This document shows, piece by piece, positions 25,704 through 33,863 of a stretch of 64,000 nt of DNA. Each line of letters opens with the position of its first letter. Position 1 is the first letter of the stretch. Source of the stretch: Streptomyces violaceoruber (GTDB lineage: Bacteria > Actinomycetota > Actinomycetes > Streptomycetales > Streptomycetaceae). Under the pieces are notes generated by a model, which saw only the letters and a list, made by a program, of their open reading frames with translations, searched no databases and had not been told where the DNA came from. Location of the stretch: positions 62,001-126,000 of the forward strand of contig JODI01000001.1 of the NCBI GenBank assembly GCA_000720805.1. Direction: 5' to 3'. The position numbers and the translations under genes are program-made.

Positions 25704-26771
25704 GTGTCCCTGCAGACCTCTCCCCGACCCGCGGACCTCACGCCCGCCCCCTCGCCCTTCCTCGACGTACGGGACCTGCGGGTGCACTTCCCCACCGAGG
25801 ACGGCGTCGTCAAGTCCGTCGACGGTGTCTCCTTCACGCTGGAGAAGGGCAGCACCCTCGGCATCGTCGGCGAGTCCGGCTCGGGGAAGTCGGTGACCTC
25901 GCTGGCCCTGCTCGGCCTGCACAAGGGCACGCGCGCCCAGGTCTCCGGCGAGATCTGGCTGGAGGGGCGCGAACTGGTAGCCCTGCCGGAGCACGGGATG
26001 CGCGGGCTGCGCGGGCGTACCGTCTCCATGATCTTCCAGGACCCGCTGTCCGCCCTGCACCCGTACTTCACCGTCGGCGCCCAGATCGCCGAGGCCTACC
26101 GGGTGCACCACAAGGTCTCCAAGAAGGAGGCCCGGGACCGCGCGGTGGAGATGCTCAAGCGGGTCGGCATCCCCCAGCCCGAGCGGCGGGCGAAGGACTA
26201 CCCGCACCAGTTCTCCGGCGGTATGCGGCAGCGCGCCATGATCGCCATGGCCCTGGTCTGCGACCCCGAACTGCTCATCGCCGACGAGCCCACCACCGCC
26301 CTCGACGTCACCGTCCAGGCACAGATCCTGGACCTGATCCGCGACCTGCAGGAGGAGTTCGGCTCCGCCGTCATCCTCATCACGCACGACCTCGGCGTGG
26401 TGGCCGACATCGCCGACGACATCCTGGTGATGTACGGCGGCCGCCGCATCGAGTACGGCAGCGTGCGCGACGTCCTCAAGCGGCCCGAACACCCCTACAC
26501 CTGGGGCCTGCTGGAGTCGATGCCGCACATCACCGGTGACGTGGACCGCCGGCTGAACCCGATCGCCGGCTCCCCGCCGAGTCTGATCAACCCTCCGGGC
26601 GGCTGCGCCTTCCACCCCCGCTGCACCTTCAAGGGCTGGGTGCCCGAGGGGCGTTGCGCGGTGGACCGGCCCGAACTGCTGGCCGTCGCCGACCCGGGCA
26701 AGCACCTCGTCGCCTGCCATCTCACCCCGGAGACCAAGAACGAGATCCGTGGCCGCAGGGCCGCCCAGTGA
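25704..26771 (+). CDS. Peptide ABC transporter ATPase (DppD/OppD type)
   Basis: A 355-residue ATPase. It has Walker [17 protein letters not shown], the Q-loop [14 protein letters not shown], signature [15 protein letters not shown], Walker [13 protein letters not shown] and the switch His in [15 protein letters not shown]. The C-terminal oligopeptide/dipeptide extension has Cys in [13 protein letters not shown]. The start is GTG 25704 behind AAGGAA. Its stop overlaps the next frame (GTGA), but the next gene has a better start 27 nt further on. Confidence 0.93.
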   Translation: MSLQTSPRPADLTPAPSPFLDVRDLRVHFPTEDGVVKSVDGVSFTLEKGSTLGIVGESGSGKSVTSLALLGLHKGTRAQVSGEIWLEGRELVALPEHGMRGLRGRTVSMIFQDPLSALHPYFTVGAQIAEAYRVHHKVSKKEARDRAVEMLKRVGIPQPERRAKDYPHQFSGGMRQRAMIAMALVCDPELLIADEPTTALDVTVQAQILDLIRDLQEEFGSAVILITHDLGVVADIADDILVMYGGRRIEYGSVRDVLKRPEHPYTWGLLESMPHITGDVDRRLNPIAGSPPSLINPPGGCAFHPRCTFKGWVPEGRCAVDRPELLAVADPGKHLVACHLTPETKNEIRGRRAAQ

Positions 26772-26797
26772 AGGCCGCGGACGAACAGGAGCACGCC

Positions 26798-27925
26798 GTG
26801 AGCAGCACCCAGCCCCTTCCCGGGCAGCAGTCCGCCCCCGCCGGGCAGCCCCCGGCCGGTGAGAACCTCCTCGAGGTCAGCGGTCTGCGCAAGCACTTCC
26901 CCATCCGGCACGGCATCGTCTTCCAACGGCAGATCGGGGCCGTGCACGCGGTCGACGGCGTCGACTTCACGGTCGGGGCCGGCCGGACGCTGGGTCTGGT
27001 CGGCGAGTCGGGATGCGGCAAGTCGACGACGGGCCGCCTGGTCACCCGGCTGCTGGAACCCAGCGCCGGCACGGTCGTCTTCGACGGCGAGGACATCACC
27101 CACACGCCCGTGACCCGGATGAAGGAGGCCCGCCGCAACCTCCAGATGATCTTCCAGGACCCGTACTCCTCACTGAATCCCCGGCACACCGTCGGCACCA
27201 TCGTCGAGACCCCGATGCGTCTCAACGGGATCAACCCGCCCCAGGGCCACAAGCGGCGGGCCCAGGAGCTGCTGGAGACGGTGGGCCTCAACCCCGAGCA
27301 CTACAACCGCTATCCGAACGAGTTCTCCGGAGGGCAGCGCCAGCGCATCGGCATAGCCCGCGCCCTCGCCCTGAGGCCCAAGCTGATCGTCGCCGACGAA
27401 CCGGTGTCGGCGCTGGACGTGTCCATCCAGGCGCAGATCGTCAACCTGCTCCAGGACCTCCAGCGGGAGTTCGGCATCGCGTTCGTGTTCATCGCCCACG
27501 ACCTCGCCGTCGTACGCCACTTCTGCGAGCGGGTGGCCGTGATGTACCTCGGGAAGATCGTCGAGATCGCCGACCGGCAGACCCTCTACACCCGCCCCCG
27601 GCACCCGTACACCCACGCGTTGCTGTCCGCGGTCCCCGAGGCGGACCCGGACGGCATCCGGCGACGCGAACGCATCCGCCTCGCCGGGGACGTCCCCTCC
27701 CCGGTCGACCCGCCCTCCGGCTGCCGCTTCCGCACCCGATGCTGGAAGGCGCGGGAGCGGTGCGTGACCGAGGAGCCGCCGCTGGTCCGCCTCGGCGGCA
27801 GCCCCGACGGTCACCTGACGGCCTGTCACTTCCCTGAGGAGCCGACGATCGAGGCGCGCGAGGAGGACATCGTGCTCGACCCGGCGGTCACGGGGCGTGA
27901 GGAGACGGCGGCGGGTACGGCGTGA
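26798..27925 (+). CDS. Peptide ABC transporter ATPase (DppF/OppF type)
   Basis: A 375-residue ATPase, the second motor of the importer. It has Walker A GESGCGKSTTGRLVTR, the Q-loop MIFQDPYSSLNPRHT (the SSLNP typical of DppF), signature FSGGQRQRIGIARAL, Walker B LIVADEPVSALD and switch His in FIAHDLAVVRHFCE. The C-terminal Cys motif is seen in SGCRFRTRCWKARERC. GTG 26798 has AGGAG (26787-26791) 6 nt before it. A GTG at 26768 overlapping the upstream stop is the alternative. The 3' end overlaps the convergent kinase-like gene by 38 bp. Confidence 0.93.
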   Translation: MSSTQPLPGQQSAPAGQPPAGENLLEVSGLRKHFPIRHGIVFQRQIGAVHAVDGVDFTVGAGRTLGLVGESGCGKSTTGRLVTRLLEPSAGTVVFDGEDITHTPVTRMKEARRNLQMIFQDPYSSLNPRHTVGTIVETPMRLNGINPPQGHKRRAQELLETVGLNPEHYNRYPNEFSGGQRQRIGIARALALRPKLIVADEPVSALDVSIQAQIVNLLQDLQREFGIAFVFIAHDLAVVRHFCERVAVMYLGKIVEIADRQTLYTRPRHPYTHALLSAVPEADPDGIRRRERIRLAGDVPSPVDPPSGCRFRTRCWKARERCVTEEPPLVRLGGSPDGHLTACHFPEEPTIEAREEDIVLDPAVTGREETAAGTA

Positions 27926-28925
27926 GCCTGCTCTCTTCCTGAAACCGCCGATTGAACTCGCCCATCACGACGGCCTCTCGGGCGTGCCGCGCGATGACAT
28001 CGGCGGCCGCCTCCGGGATCCCGTCCGGACGCTCACCGCCGGCGCACCCGCGGATGAAGGCGTCCCGCTCCTGCCCGCGGTACCCGTACAGGGCGGTCAC
28101 GAGCCAGACGACCAGGTACGAGCGGGTGTAGGCGCGGTCGTAGTGGCGGTGCCGGCCGACGAAGTCGCGTTCCTCGGGCGTCAGACGGTAGCGCGCGGAG
28201 AGCGAGAGGCCGTAGTCGGTGAGGTAGAGCCGGTGGCCGTCGGTGAGGATGTTTTCGAAGTGCGCGTCGAGGTGCAGGAGTTCGCGGGTGTGCAGGAAGG
28301 AGAGGACCGCTTCCAGTCCCTGCTCGACGAAGGGCACGGCGGTGTCCGCGGCACCGGCTTCCAGGCGGGTTTCGAGCCAGTCGTGAACGGTGTGCGGGAT
28401 GTACTCCAGGAACAGCGCCAGGTTCGCTGACGCCGTCCGTCGGCCCTCGATGCGTTCGCGCACCTGCGGGGTGCCGCCCCAGTAGGCGACGGCCCGTTCC
28501 ACGTCGGCCAGTTCGTCCGGCAGAGGGCGCGGGATGTCCGGCAGCACCCGCCAGTGGTGCAGCAGCGGGAAACCGGAGAACCGGTCGGAGAGGACCCAGT
28601 TCGTGGTCATCGTGTGCGCGGCGAGTTCCCGCCAGGCGCCGAGACCGGGACTGGCCACGAGCCCGATGCCGTAGTGGAAGAAGGGCGGCAGGGCGAAGAC
28701 GTTGGCCGTGGAGCGGACGTGCTCGGGCAGCCTCTCGGTGTCGGTGAGCGGCACCCGCTTCACGAAGACCCGGACACCGCCGACCTCGATCAGGGTCGAA
28801 CGTCCGCCGACCCCCTGGCCGTTCGGCGTGCCCGACGCCACCAGGTCCGCCAGTTCCCGGTCGCTGAGGAGGGAGAGGGCGGTGGCGATGTCGGTGTGGC
28901 GGGCGATGCGCGGGCGGCGGGGCAT
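27888..28925 (-). CDS. Protein kinase-like (aminoglycoside/Ser-Thr kinase fold) protein
   Basis: A 345-residue protein with a degenerate protein-kinase fold. The catalytic-loop motif is HLDAHFENILTDG (HxDxxxxN), and the metal-binding loop is LYLTDYGLSLSARY (DYG in place of DFG). A lysine in VRVFVKRVPLTDTERL may serve for ATP contact; no canonical glycine loop is seen. It may phosphorylate a small molecule or be a lantibiotic- or HipA-like tailoring kinase; the target is unknown. The start ATG 28925 is preferred over GTG 28946, which would overlap the upstream MBL gene by 14 bp. It is co-directional with and 7 nt behind the MBL gene. Confidence 0.7.
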   Translation of the reverse strand: MPRRPRIARHTDIATALSLLSDRELADLVASGTPNGQGVGGRSTLIEVGGVRVFVKRVPLTDTERLPEHVRSTANVFALPPFFHYGIGLVASPGLGAWRELAAHTMTTNWVLSDRFSGFPLLHHWRVLPDIPRPLPDELADVERAVAYWGGTPQVRERIEGRRTASANLALFLEYIPHTVHDWLETRLEAGAADTAVPFVEQGLEAVLSFLHTRELLHLDAHFENILTDGHRLYLTDYGLSLSARYRLTPEERDFVGRHRHYDRAYTRSYLVVWLVTALYGYRGQERDAFIRGCAGGERPDGIPEAAADVIARHAREAVVMGEFNRRFQEESRLTPYPPPSPHAP

Positions 28926-28932
28926 GAGCCCA

Positions 28933-29640
28933 TCATCGGTGATCACGGTCGTAGGTGTCCGCCGCTCTGCGAAGCGCCGCCGAGGCCCGGGCGGTCACCG
29001 GGTCGCCGTGGCCGAAACAGGCCAGGTCCGCCCTCAGGTCCGCCAACCGGTGGAAGGAGGCGACCGCTTGGGCCCGATCGAGGTTGAGCACCCCGAGGAT
29101 CACGGTCCCGTCTACCGGGGACGCGGCGACGGCGTCCCCTGTGAACAGCACGCCGTGCTCCGGAAGGTGGACGGCGACACTGCCGTGCGTGTGCCCGGGA
29201 ATGTGGAGGACGTGAGCCCCGCCGCCGAAGTCGAGTGCCTCCCCGCCGGACACCTCGGTGATCTGCGGCGGGCGCGCGAAGTCGCCCTGCGGCAGGTGCC
29301 GCAGGGCCTCCGCGTGGAGGGGGCGCTCCCAGTCCTCGAACACCGGTGGCGGGCCCGGGATCTCACCCCGTACGACGGGTGCGTCCAGGCGGTGGGCCAG
29401 GACCTCGGCGCCGGTCGCCGCGGCCAACTCGCCCGCCCCGCCCACGTGGTCCTCGTGGAAGTGGGTGAGCACGATCCGCCGTAACCGCCCCAGGGGCGCG
29501 GCGAGGGCGGCGATCGGCGCTCCGGAGCCCGCCGGTCCCGCGTCGATCAGCGTCAACTCGTGGTCGTCGCGCCACAGATATGCCTGGCCGACGGGGAAAC
29601 GCAGCAGGTGCAGGCGCGGGAGGAGCTCGATGACGTCCAT
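28933..29640 (-). CDS. MBL-fold metallo-hydrolase
   Basis: A 235-residue metallo-beta-lactamase-fold hydrolase. The zinc motif is complete: LTHFHEDHVGGAGEL (HxHxDH), HIPGHTHGSVAVHL (third His), FTGDAVAA (Asp) and CFGHGDPV (last His). It begins at ATG 29640. The family covers glyoxalase II, lactonase and RNase-like enzymes, and the substrate is not clear. It sits between the M20 peptidase and the kinase-like gene on the same strand, so all three may share a transcript. Confidence 0.88.
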   Translation of the reverse strand: MDVIELLPRLHLLRFPVGQAYLWRDDHELTLIDAGPAGSGAPIAALAAPLGRLRRIVLTHFHEDHVGGAGELAAATGAEVLAHRLDAPVVRGEIPGPPPVFEDWERPLHAEALRHLPQGDFARPPQITEVSGGEALDFGGGAHVLHIPGHTHGSVAVHLPEHGVLFTGDAVAASPVDGTVILGVLNLDRAQAVASFHRLADLRADLACFGHGDPVTARASAALRRAADTYDRDHR

Positions 29641-29701
29641 GGGACGACCGTAGGAGGGCCCCCGCCCGGAGACGAGGGCCCTTGGCTCTCGGCAGAAGCC
29701 G

Positions 29702-31057
29702 TCAGCTCGCCGCGTAGGTGCGCAGGAACAGCGCCTCCGCCACCGACAGGCGCTCCAGCTCCTCGGGGGAGACGCTCTCGTTCACCGCGTGGATCTGCGC
29801 CTCCGGCTCGCTCAGGCCGATGAGGAGGATCTCCGCGCGTGGGTAGAGGGCGGCGAGGGTGTTGCACAGCGGGATGGAGCCGCCCTGGCCGGCGTACTGC
29901 ATCTCCTGGCCCGGGTAGGCGACCGCCATCGCCTCGGCCATCGCCGCGTACGCCGGGCTGGTCGTGTCCGCGCTGAACGCCTGGCCCTGCCCGACCTGCT
30001 CGATGCGTACCCGCGCACCCCAGGGCGTGTGCGCCTCCAGATGGGCCTGGAGCAGCCGGGTCGCCTCCACCGCGTCCACGCCCGGCGGCACCCGCAGGCT
30101 GACCAGCGCGCGGGCGCTCGCCTGCACGGACGGGGTGGCGCCGACGACCGGCGGGCAGTCGATGCCGAGCACCGTGACGGAGGGGCGGGCCCAGATCCGG
30201 TCGGCGACCGTGCCGGAGCCGATCAGCTCGACCCCGTCGAGGACCTTGGCGTCCCGGCGGAACTGCTCCTCGGCGTACTGCAACCCCTCCCACCGGGACT
30301 CGGGGGCGAGCCCGTCGACCGTCGTCGAGCCGTCCTTCGCGCGCAGCGAGTCCAGTACGCGGATCAGCGCGGCCAGCGCGTCGGGGGCGGCGCCGCCGAA
30401 CTGGCCGGAGTGCAGGTTCCCTTCGAGCGTGTCGATCTGTATGCGGACCAGGGTCATGCCGCGCAGTGTGGAGGTGACCGTCGGCAGGCCGACCCGGAAG
30501 TTGCCCGCGTCGCCGATCACGATCGTGTCGGCCGCCAGCAGGTCGGGATGCTCCTCGGCGTACCGCTCCAGACCGCCGGTGCCCTGTTCCTCCGAGCCCT
30601 CGGCGATGACCTTGACGTGGACCGGGATGCCGCCGTTGGCCTTCAGCGCCCGCAGCGCCAGCAGGTGCAAGATCACGCCGCCCTTGCAGTCGGCGGCCCC
30701 GCGTCCGTACCAGCGGCCGTCGCGCTCGGTCAGCTCGAACGGCGGGGTGGTCCAGGCGGCCTCGTCCAGCGGCGGCTGCACGTCGTAGTGGGCGTACAGC
30801 AGGACCGTTTTCGCCCCCTCGGGTCCGGGCAGGTGGCCGTACACCGACTGGGTGCCGTCGGGGGTGTCGAGCAGGGCCACGTCCTGGAAGCCCTCGGCGG
30901 CGAGCGCGTCCGCGACCCATCGGGCGGCGCCCTCGCTCTCGCTCCTCGGAAACTGGTCGAAGTCCGCCACCGACCTGAAGGCCACCAGCTCGGTGAGCTC
31001 CGCCTTCGCCCTGGGCATCAGCGAGGCGACGGTCTCGGCGACCGGATGCGAGGACAT
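29702..31057 (-). CDS. M20 family metallopeptidase (dipeptidase)
   Basis: A 451-residue M20 dipeptidase or carboxypeptidase-like hydrolase. The metal ligands can be seen in YAHYDVQPP (His-x-Asp), GRGAADCKGG (bridging Asp), AEGSEEQGTGG (Glu-Glu with catalytic base) and GDAGNF (Asp). The dimerisation domain lies between about residues 200 and 330. ATG 31057 is preceded by AAGGAG at a good distance; the frame is open to 31189 but the extension is unlike the family. It may process peptides brought in by the neighbouring importer. Confidence 0.92.
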   Translation of the reverse strand: MSSHPVAETVASLMPRAKAELTELVAFRSVADFDQFPRSESEGAARWVADALAAEGFQDVALLDTPDGTQSVYGHLPGPEGAKTVLLYAHYDVQPPLDEAAWTTPPFELTERDGRWYGRGAADCKGGVILHLLALRALKANGGIPVHVKVIAEGSEEQGTGGLERYAEEHPDLLAADTIVIGDAGNFRVGLPTVTSTLRGMTLVRIQIDTLEGNLHSGQFGGAAPDALAALIRVLDSLRAKDGSTTVDGLAPESRWEGLQYAEEQFRRDAKVLDGVELIGSGTVADRIWARPSVTVLGIDCPPVVGATPSVQASARALVSLRVPPGVDAVEATRLLQAHLEAHTPWGARVRIEQVGQGQAFSADTTSPAYAAMAEAMAVAYPGQEMQYAGQGGSIPLCNTLAALYPRAEILLIGLSEPEAQIHAVNESVSPEELERLSVAEALFLRTYAAS

Positions 31058-31190
31058 GGGCACGCTCCTTGTGGGTGCGACGTTGTACCGGTGAGTGCCG
31101 TAGATCCTCCCACAGTGGCCTGCGGCGATGTCCGCCGTAGGATGCGGGGGACAGGTGCGGCAGCGGCTTGATCGGGAGCAGTAGACCATC

Positions 31191-32447
31191 GTGAGCAGCG
31201 AGAACTCTTCGGCGGACGATACTTCGGCGGACGACGTGCAGCGGGTGTGGGACGTCGTGGTGGTGGGCGCGGGACCCGCGGGCGCCTCGGCGGCCTACGC
31301 GGCGGCGGTGGCGGGGCGGCGCGTGCTGCTGCTGGAGAAGGCCGAACTTCCCCGGTACAAGACCTGCGGCGGCGGCATCATCGGGCCCTCCCGCGACTGT
31401 CTGCCACCCGGCTTCGAACTGCCGTTGAGGGACCGGGTGCACGCGGTGACGTTCTCGCACAACGGCCGCTTCAGCCGCACCCGTCGCGCCAAGCACATGC
31501 TGTTCGGGCTGATCAACCGGCCCGAGTTCGACCAGCAGCTGGTCGAGCACGCCCAGAAGGCGGGTGCGGAACTGCGCACGGGCGTCACCGTCCAGCGGGT
31601 CGAGCAGCACGGATCCTCCGTGCCGGACCGGCGCACGGTCGCGGTGGTCCTGCAGGGCGGCGAGACGGTACTGGCGCGGGCCGTGGTCGGCGCGGACGGC
31701 AGCGCCAGCCGCATAGGGGCGCACGTCGGTGTCAAGCTCGACCAGGTGGACCTCGGCCTGGAGGCGGAGATCCCGGTGCCGGAGACGGTCGCCGAGGACT
31801 GGAAGGGGCGGGTGCTCATCGACTGGGGGCCGATGCCCGGCAGTTACGGCTGGGTGTTCCCCAAGGGCGACACGCTCACCGTCGGGGTGATCTCGGCCCG
31901 CGGTGAGGGGGCGGCCACCAAGCGGTACCTGGAGGAGTTCATCGGGCGGCTGGGTCTCGCCGGCTTCGAACCGAGCATCTCCTCCGGCCACCTGACCCGG
32001 TGCCGGGCCGACGACTCGCCGCTGTCCCGCGGGCGGGTGGTGGTGTGCGGGGACGCGGCCGGGCTGCTGGAGCCGTGGACCCGTGAGGGCATCTCGTTCG
32101 CGCTGCGCTCGGGCCGGCTCGCGGGGGAGTGGGCGGTCAGGATCGCGGAGGCGCACGACGCGGTGGACGCCCGGCGCCAGGCCCTGAACTACGCGTTCGC
32201 CATCAAGGCGGGGCTCGGCGTCGAGATGGCCGTCGGCAAGAGCATGCTGACGGTGTTCGAGCGGCGGCCGGGCCTGTTCCACGCGGCGCTCACCGGTTTC
32301 CGGCCGGCCTGGAAGGCGTTCGCGGACATCACTCGCGGCGCGACCTCGCTGGGCGAGCTCGTCCGCTCGCATCCCTTCGCCCAGCGGGCGCTGACCGCTC
32401 TGGACCGCCGGCCCGTGGAGCCCGCGGCAGGCGAGGTCACTGGGTGA
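31191..32447 (+). CDS. Geranylgeranyl reductase family FAD-dependent oxidoreductase
   Basis: A 418-residue flavoprotein of the GGR/FixC group. It has the Rossmann motif VVVGAGPAGASAAYAAA, the family mark YKTCGGGIIGPS, and the second FAD motif VVVCGDAAGLLEPWTREGIS. It is likely to reduce isoprenoid double bonds of lipid or menaquinone side chains. It lacks the 4Fe-4S cysteine cluster of ETF:quinone oxidoreductase, so it is not the ETF dehydrogenase. The start is GTG 31191 and it is divergent from the M20 gene. Its 3' end overlaps the deazaflavin-dependent gene by 11 bp. Confidence 0.88.
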   Translation: MSSENSSADDTSADDVQRVWDVVVVGAGPAGASAAYAAAVAGRRVLLLEKAELPRYKTCGGGIIGPSRDCLPPGFELPLRDRVHAVTFSHNGRFSRTRRAKHMLFGLINRPEFDQQLVEHAQKAGAELRTGVTVQRVEQHGSSVPDRRTVAVVLQGGETVLARAVVGADGSASRIGAHVGVKLDQVDLGLEAEIPVPETVAEDWKGRVLIDWGPMPGSYGWVFPKGDTLTVGVISARGEGAATKRYLEEFIGRLGLAGFEPSISSGHLTRCRADDSPLSRGRVVVCGDAAGLLEPWTREGISFALRSGRLAGEWAVRIAEAHDAVDARRQALNYAFAIKAGLGVEMAVGKSMLTVFERRPGLFHAALTGFRPAWKAFADITRGATSLGELVRSHPFAQRALTALDRRPVEPAAGEVTG

Positions 32448-32886
32448 CGGTGATCCGGAAGACCGGGTGGTCGGGGGCGATGCGGCGCAGGTCGGCGTCG
32501 GAGGAGTCGGGGCCGACGCCGTTGAAGAAGACCCCGACCTCGGCCTTCCAGCGCTTGAGGTAGGCGCGCAGCAGCGGGACCTTGTCGTCGTCGGCCACCT
32601 CGGTCGCGGTGAACACCTCCACGGTTTTGCCGAGGCGAAGCTGCCCGCCGTCGGCCGCGCGCATGTTGTGCGTCCACTGGACATGGCCGCGTGGAGCGAC
32701 CAGGTAGTGCTGTCCGTCCACGGTCAGCAGGTTCACGGGCGTGGTCCGCCACTCACCGCTCTTGCGGCCGCGGACCGCCAGCACACGGGATCCCCAGACG
32801 CTGACGCCGCGGCGGGTCATCCATGCGACGGCGCGGTTGAGGACGTTGACGGTGAACCAGCCGGGCTTCTGGACGTGCGTGGACAT
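32437..32886 (-). CDS. Deazaflavin (F420)-dependent nitroreductase family protein
   Basis: A 149-residue split-barrel protein of the DDN/F420-dependent family of actinobacteria. Signatures are VLAVRGRKSGEWRTTPVNLL (the RGRKSG.wR.tPv motif that binds F420) and YLVAPRGHVQWTHNMRAA. It probably uses reduced F420 to reduce quinones or nitro compounds. ATG 32886 has GGGGG 5 nt upstream. It is divergent from a TetR regulator, and the intergenic region has repeats that should bind that regulator. Confidence 0.88.
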   Translation of the reverse strand: MSTHVQKPGWFTVNVLNRAVAWMTRRGVSVWGSRVLAVRGRKSGEWRTTPVNLLTVDGQHYLVAPRGHVQWTHNMRAADGGQLRLGKTVEVFTATEVADDDKVPLLRAYLKRWKAEVGVFFNGVGPDSSDADLRRIAPDHPVFRITVTQ

Positions 32887-32925
32887 GGAACCCCCAGGAT
32901 GAGAGAGAGCGTCGCTCGCTTTTGT

Positions 32926-33013
32926 GAGCACTGCTCTCGTTCGATGTGTTCAGTGTGCCCATGTCGGCGCCGCAAAGCAAGAGCAGTGCTCTCCTTTGTG
33001 TGCAGTGCTCTTG
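32926..33013. promoter_or_regulatory. Repeated TetR-type operators between the F420 gene and tetR
   Basis: Two related 11-13 bp palindromes with a 1-bp centre are present: GAGCACTGCTC (32926-32936) and AGAGCAGTGCTCT (32980-32992). A half-site GCAGTGCTCT follows at 33002-33011, just before the tetR start at 33035. The spacing puts one site near each divergent promoter, which suits control of both genes by the TetR protein. Confidence 0.7.
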
Positions 33014-33034
33014 TTTTCATGGAACACTGATCCC

Positions 33035-33742
33035 ATGAGCAGCACCGCACCCGGCGCCCGCGCGCGAGCCAGGATGGAAGTCACCGCGGCCATCAAGGAC
33101 GAGGCCCGCAGACAGCTGGCGGCCGAAGGTGCCGCCAAACTCTCGCTGCGCGCCGTGGCCCGCGAACTCGGCATGGTCTCCTCCGCGCTGTACCGCTATT
33201 TCCCCAGCCGCGACGACCTGCTGACCGCTCTGATCATCGATGCCTTCGACTCCATGGGTCAGAGCGCGGAAGCCGCCCACGAAGCGCACGCCGGCGCCGG
33301 TCCCACGCAGCGCTGGATCGCCGTCTGCGAGGCCGTGCGCGGCTGGGCACTGGCCCAACCGCACGAGTACGCGCTGATCTACGGGTCGCCCGTGCCCGGG
33401 TACATCGCACCGGACGCCACACTCCCGGCCGCCTCCCGTGTCGGCCTCGTCTTCATCGGCATCATCCGCGCCGCGCACGAGGGCCACCACCTGGCGGCCG
33501 GGCCCCCGCTGCCGGCGGAGTTGCGTGCCGAGGCGACGCGCATGGCCGCCGACCATGCCCCCGACCTCCCGCCCGAGACGGTCACGGCCCTCGTGGCGGC
33601 CTGGGCCGAGCTGTACGGGCTGATCGGGTTCGAACTGTTCGGCCAGTTCAACCGGGTCGTGGAGGACCGCGAGCCGTTCTTCCGGCACGCGGTGACCCGG
33701 CTCGCGCACAGCGTGGGGCTGGAAGTCCCCGCGCAGGCGTGA
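33035..33742 (+). CDS. TetR family transcriptional regulator
   Basis: A 235-residue repressor. The HTH lies near residues 35-60 (LSLRAVARELGMVSSALYRY, then FPSRDDLLTALI). The C-terminal ligand domain has the family mark WAELYGLIGFELFGQF, as in TetR_C_13/WHG-type proteins. ATG 33035 is chosen; the frame is open to 32924, but that upstream part covers the operators. It is divergent from the F420-dependent protein gene, which it most likely represses along with itself. Confidence 0.9.
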   Translation: MSSTAPGARARARMEVTAAIKDEARRQLAAEGAAKLSLRAVARELGMVSSALYRYFPSRDDLLTALIIDAFDSMGQSAEAAHEAHAGAGPTQRWIAVCEAVRGWALAQPHEYALIYGSPVPGYIAPDATLPAASRVGLVFIGIIRAAHEGHHLAAGPPLPAELRAEATRMAADHAPDLPPETVTALVAAWAELYGLIGFELFGQFNRVVEDREPFFRHAVTRLAHSVGLEVPAQA

Positions 33743-33863
33743 CCCGCCCGGAACCGTCGGCACCGGCAGTCGGCGCCGTGCCGGGCGTACTTCACGGGGA
33801 GTACGCCTGCTCACCGCGTCCGGCGGACGCGGCGGGGTGCGGTCGGCGTCTAGCGTGGCCGTC

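Noticed and set aside
31191..32447. ETF:quinone oxidoreductase as partner of the ETF pairs
   Set aside because: The protein is of the GGR/FixC superfamily but lacks the C-terminal four-Cys iron-sulfur site and matches the GGR motif instead.
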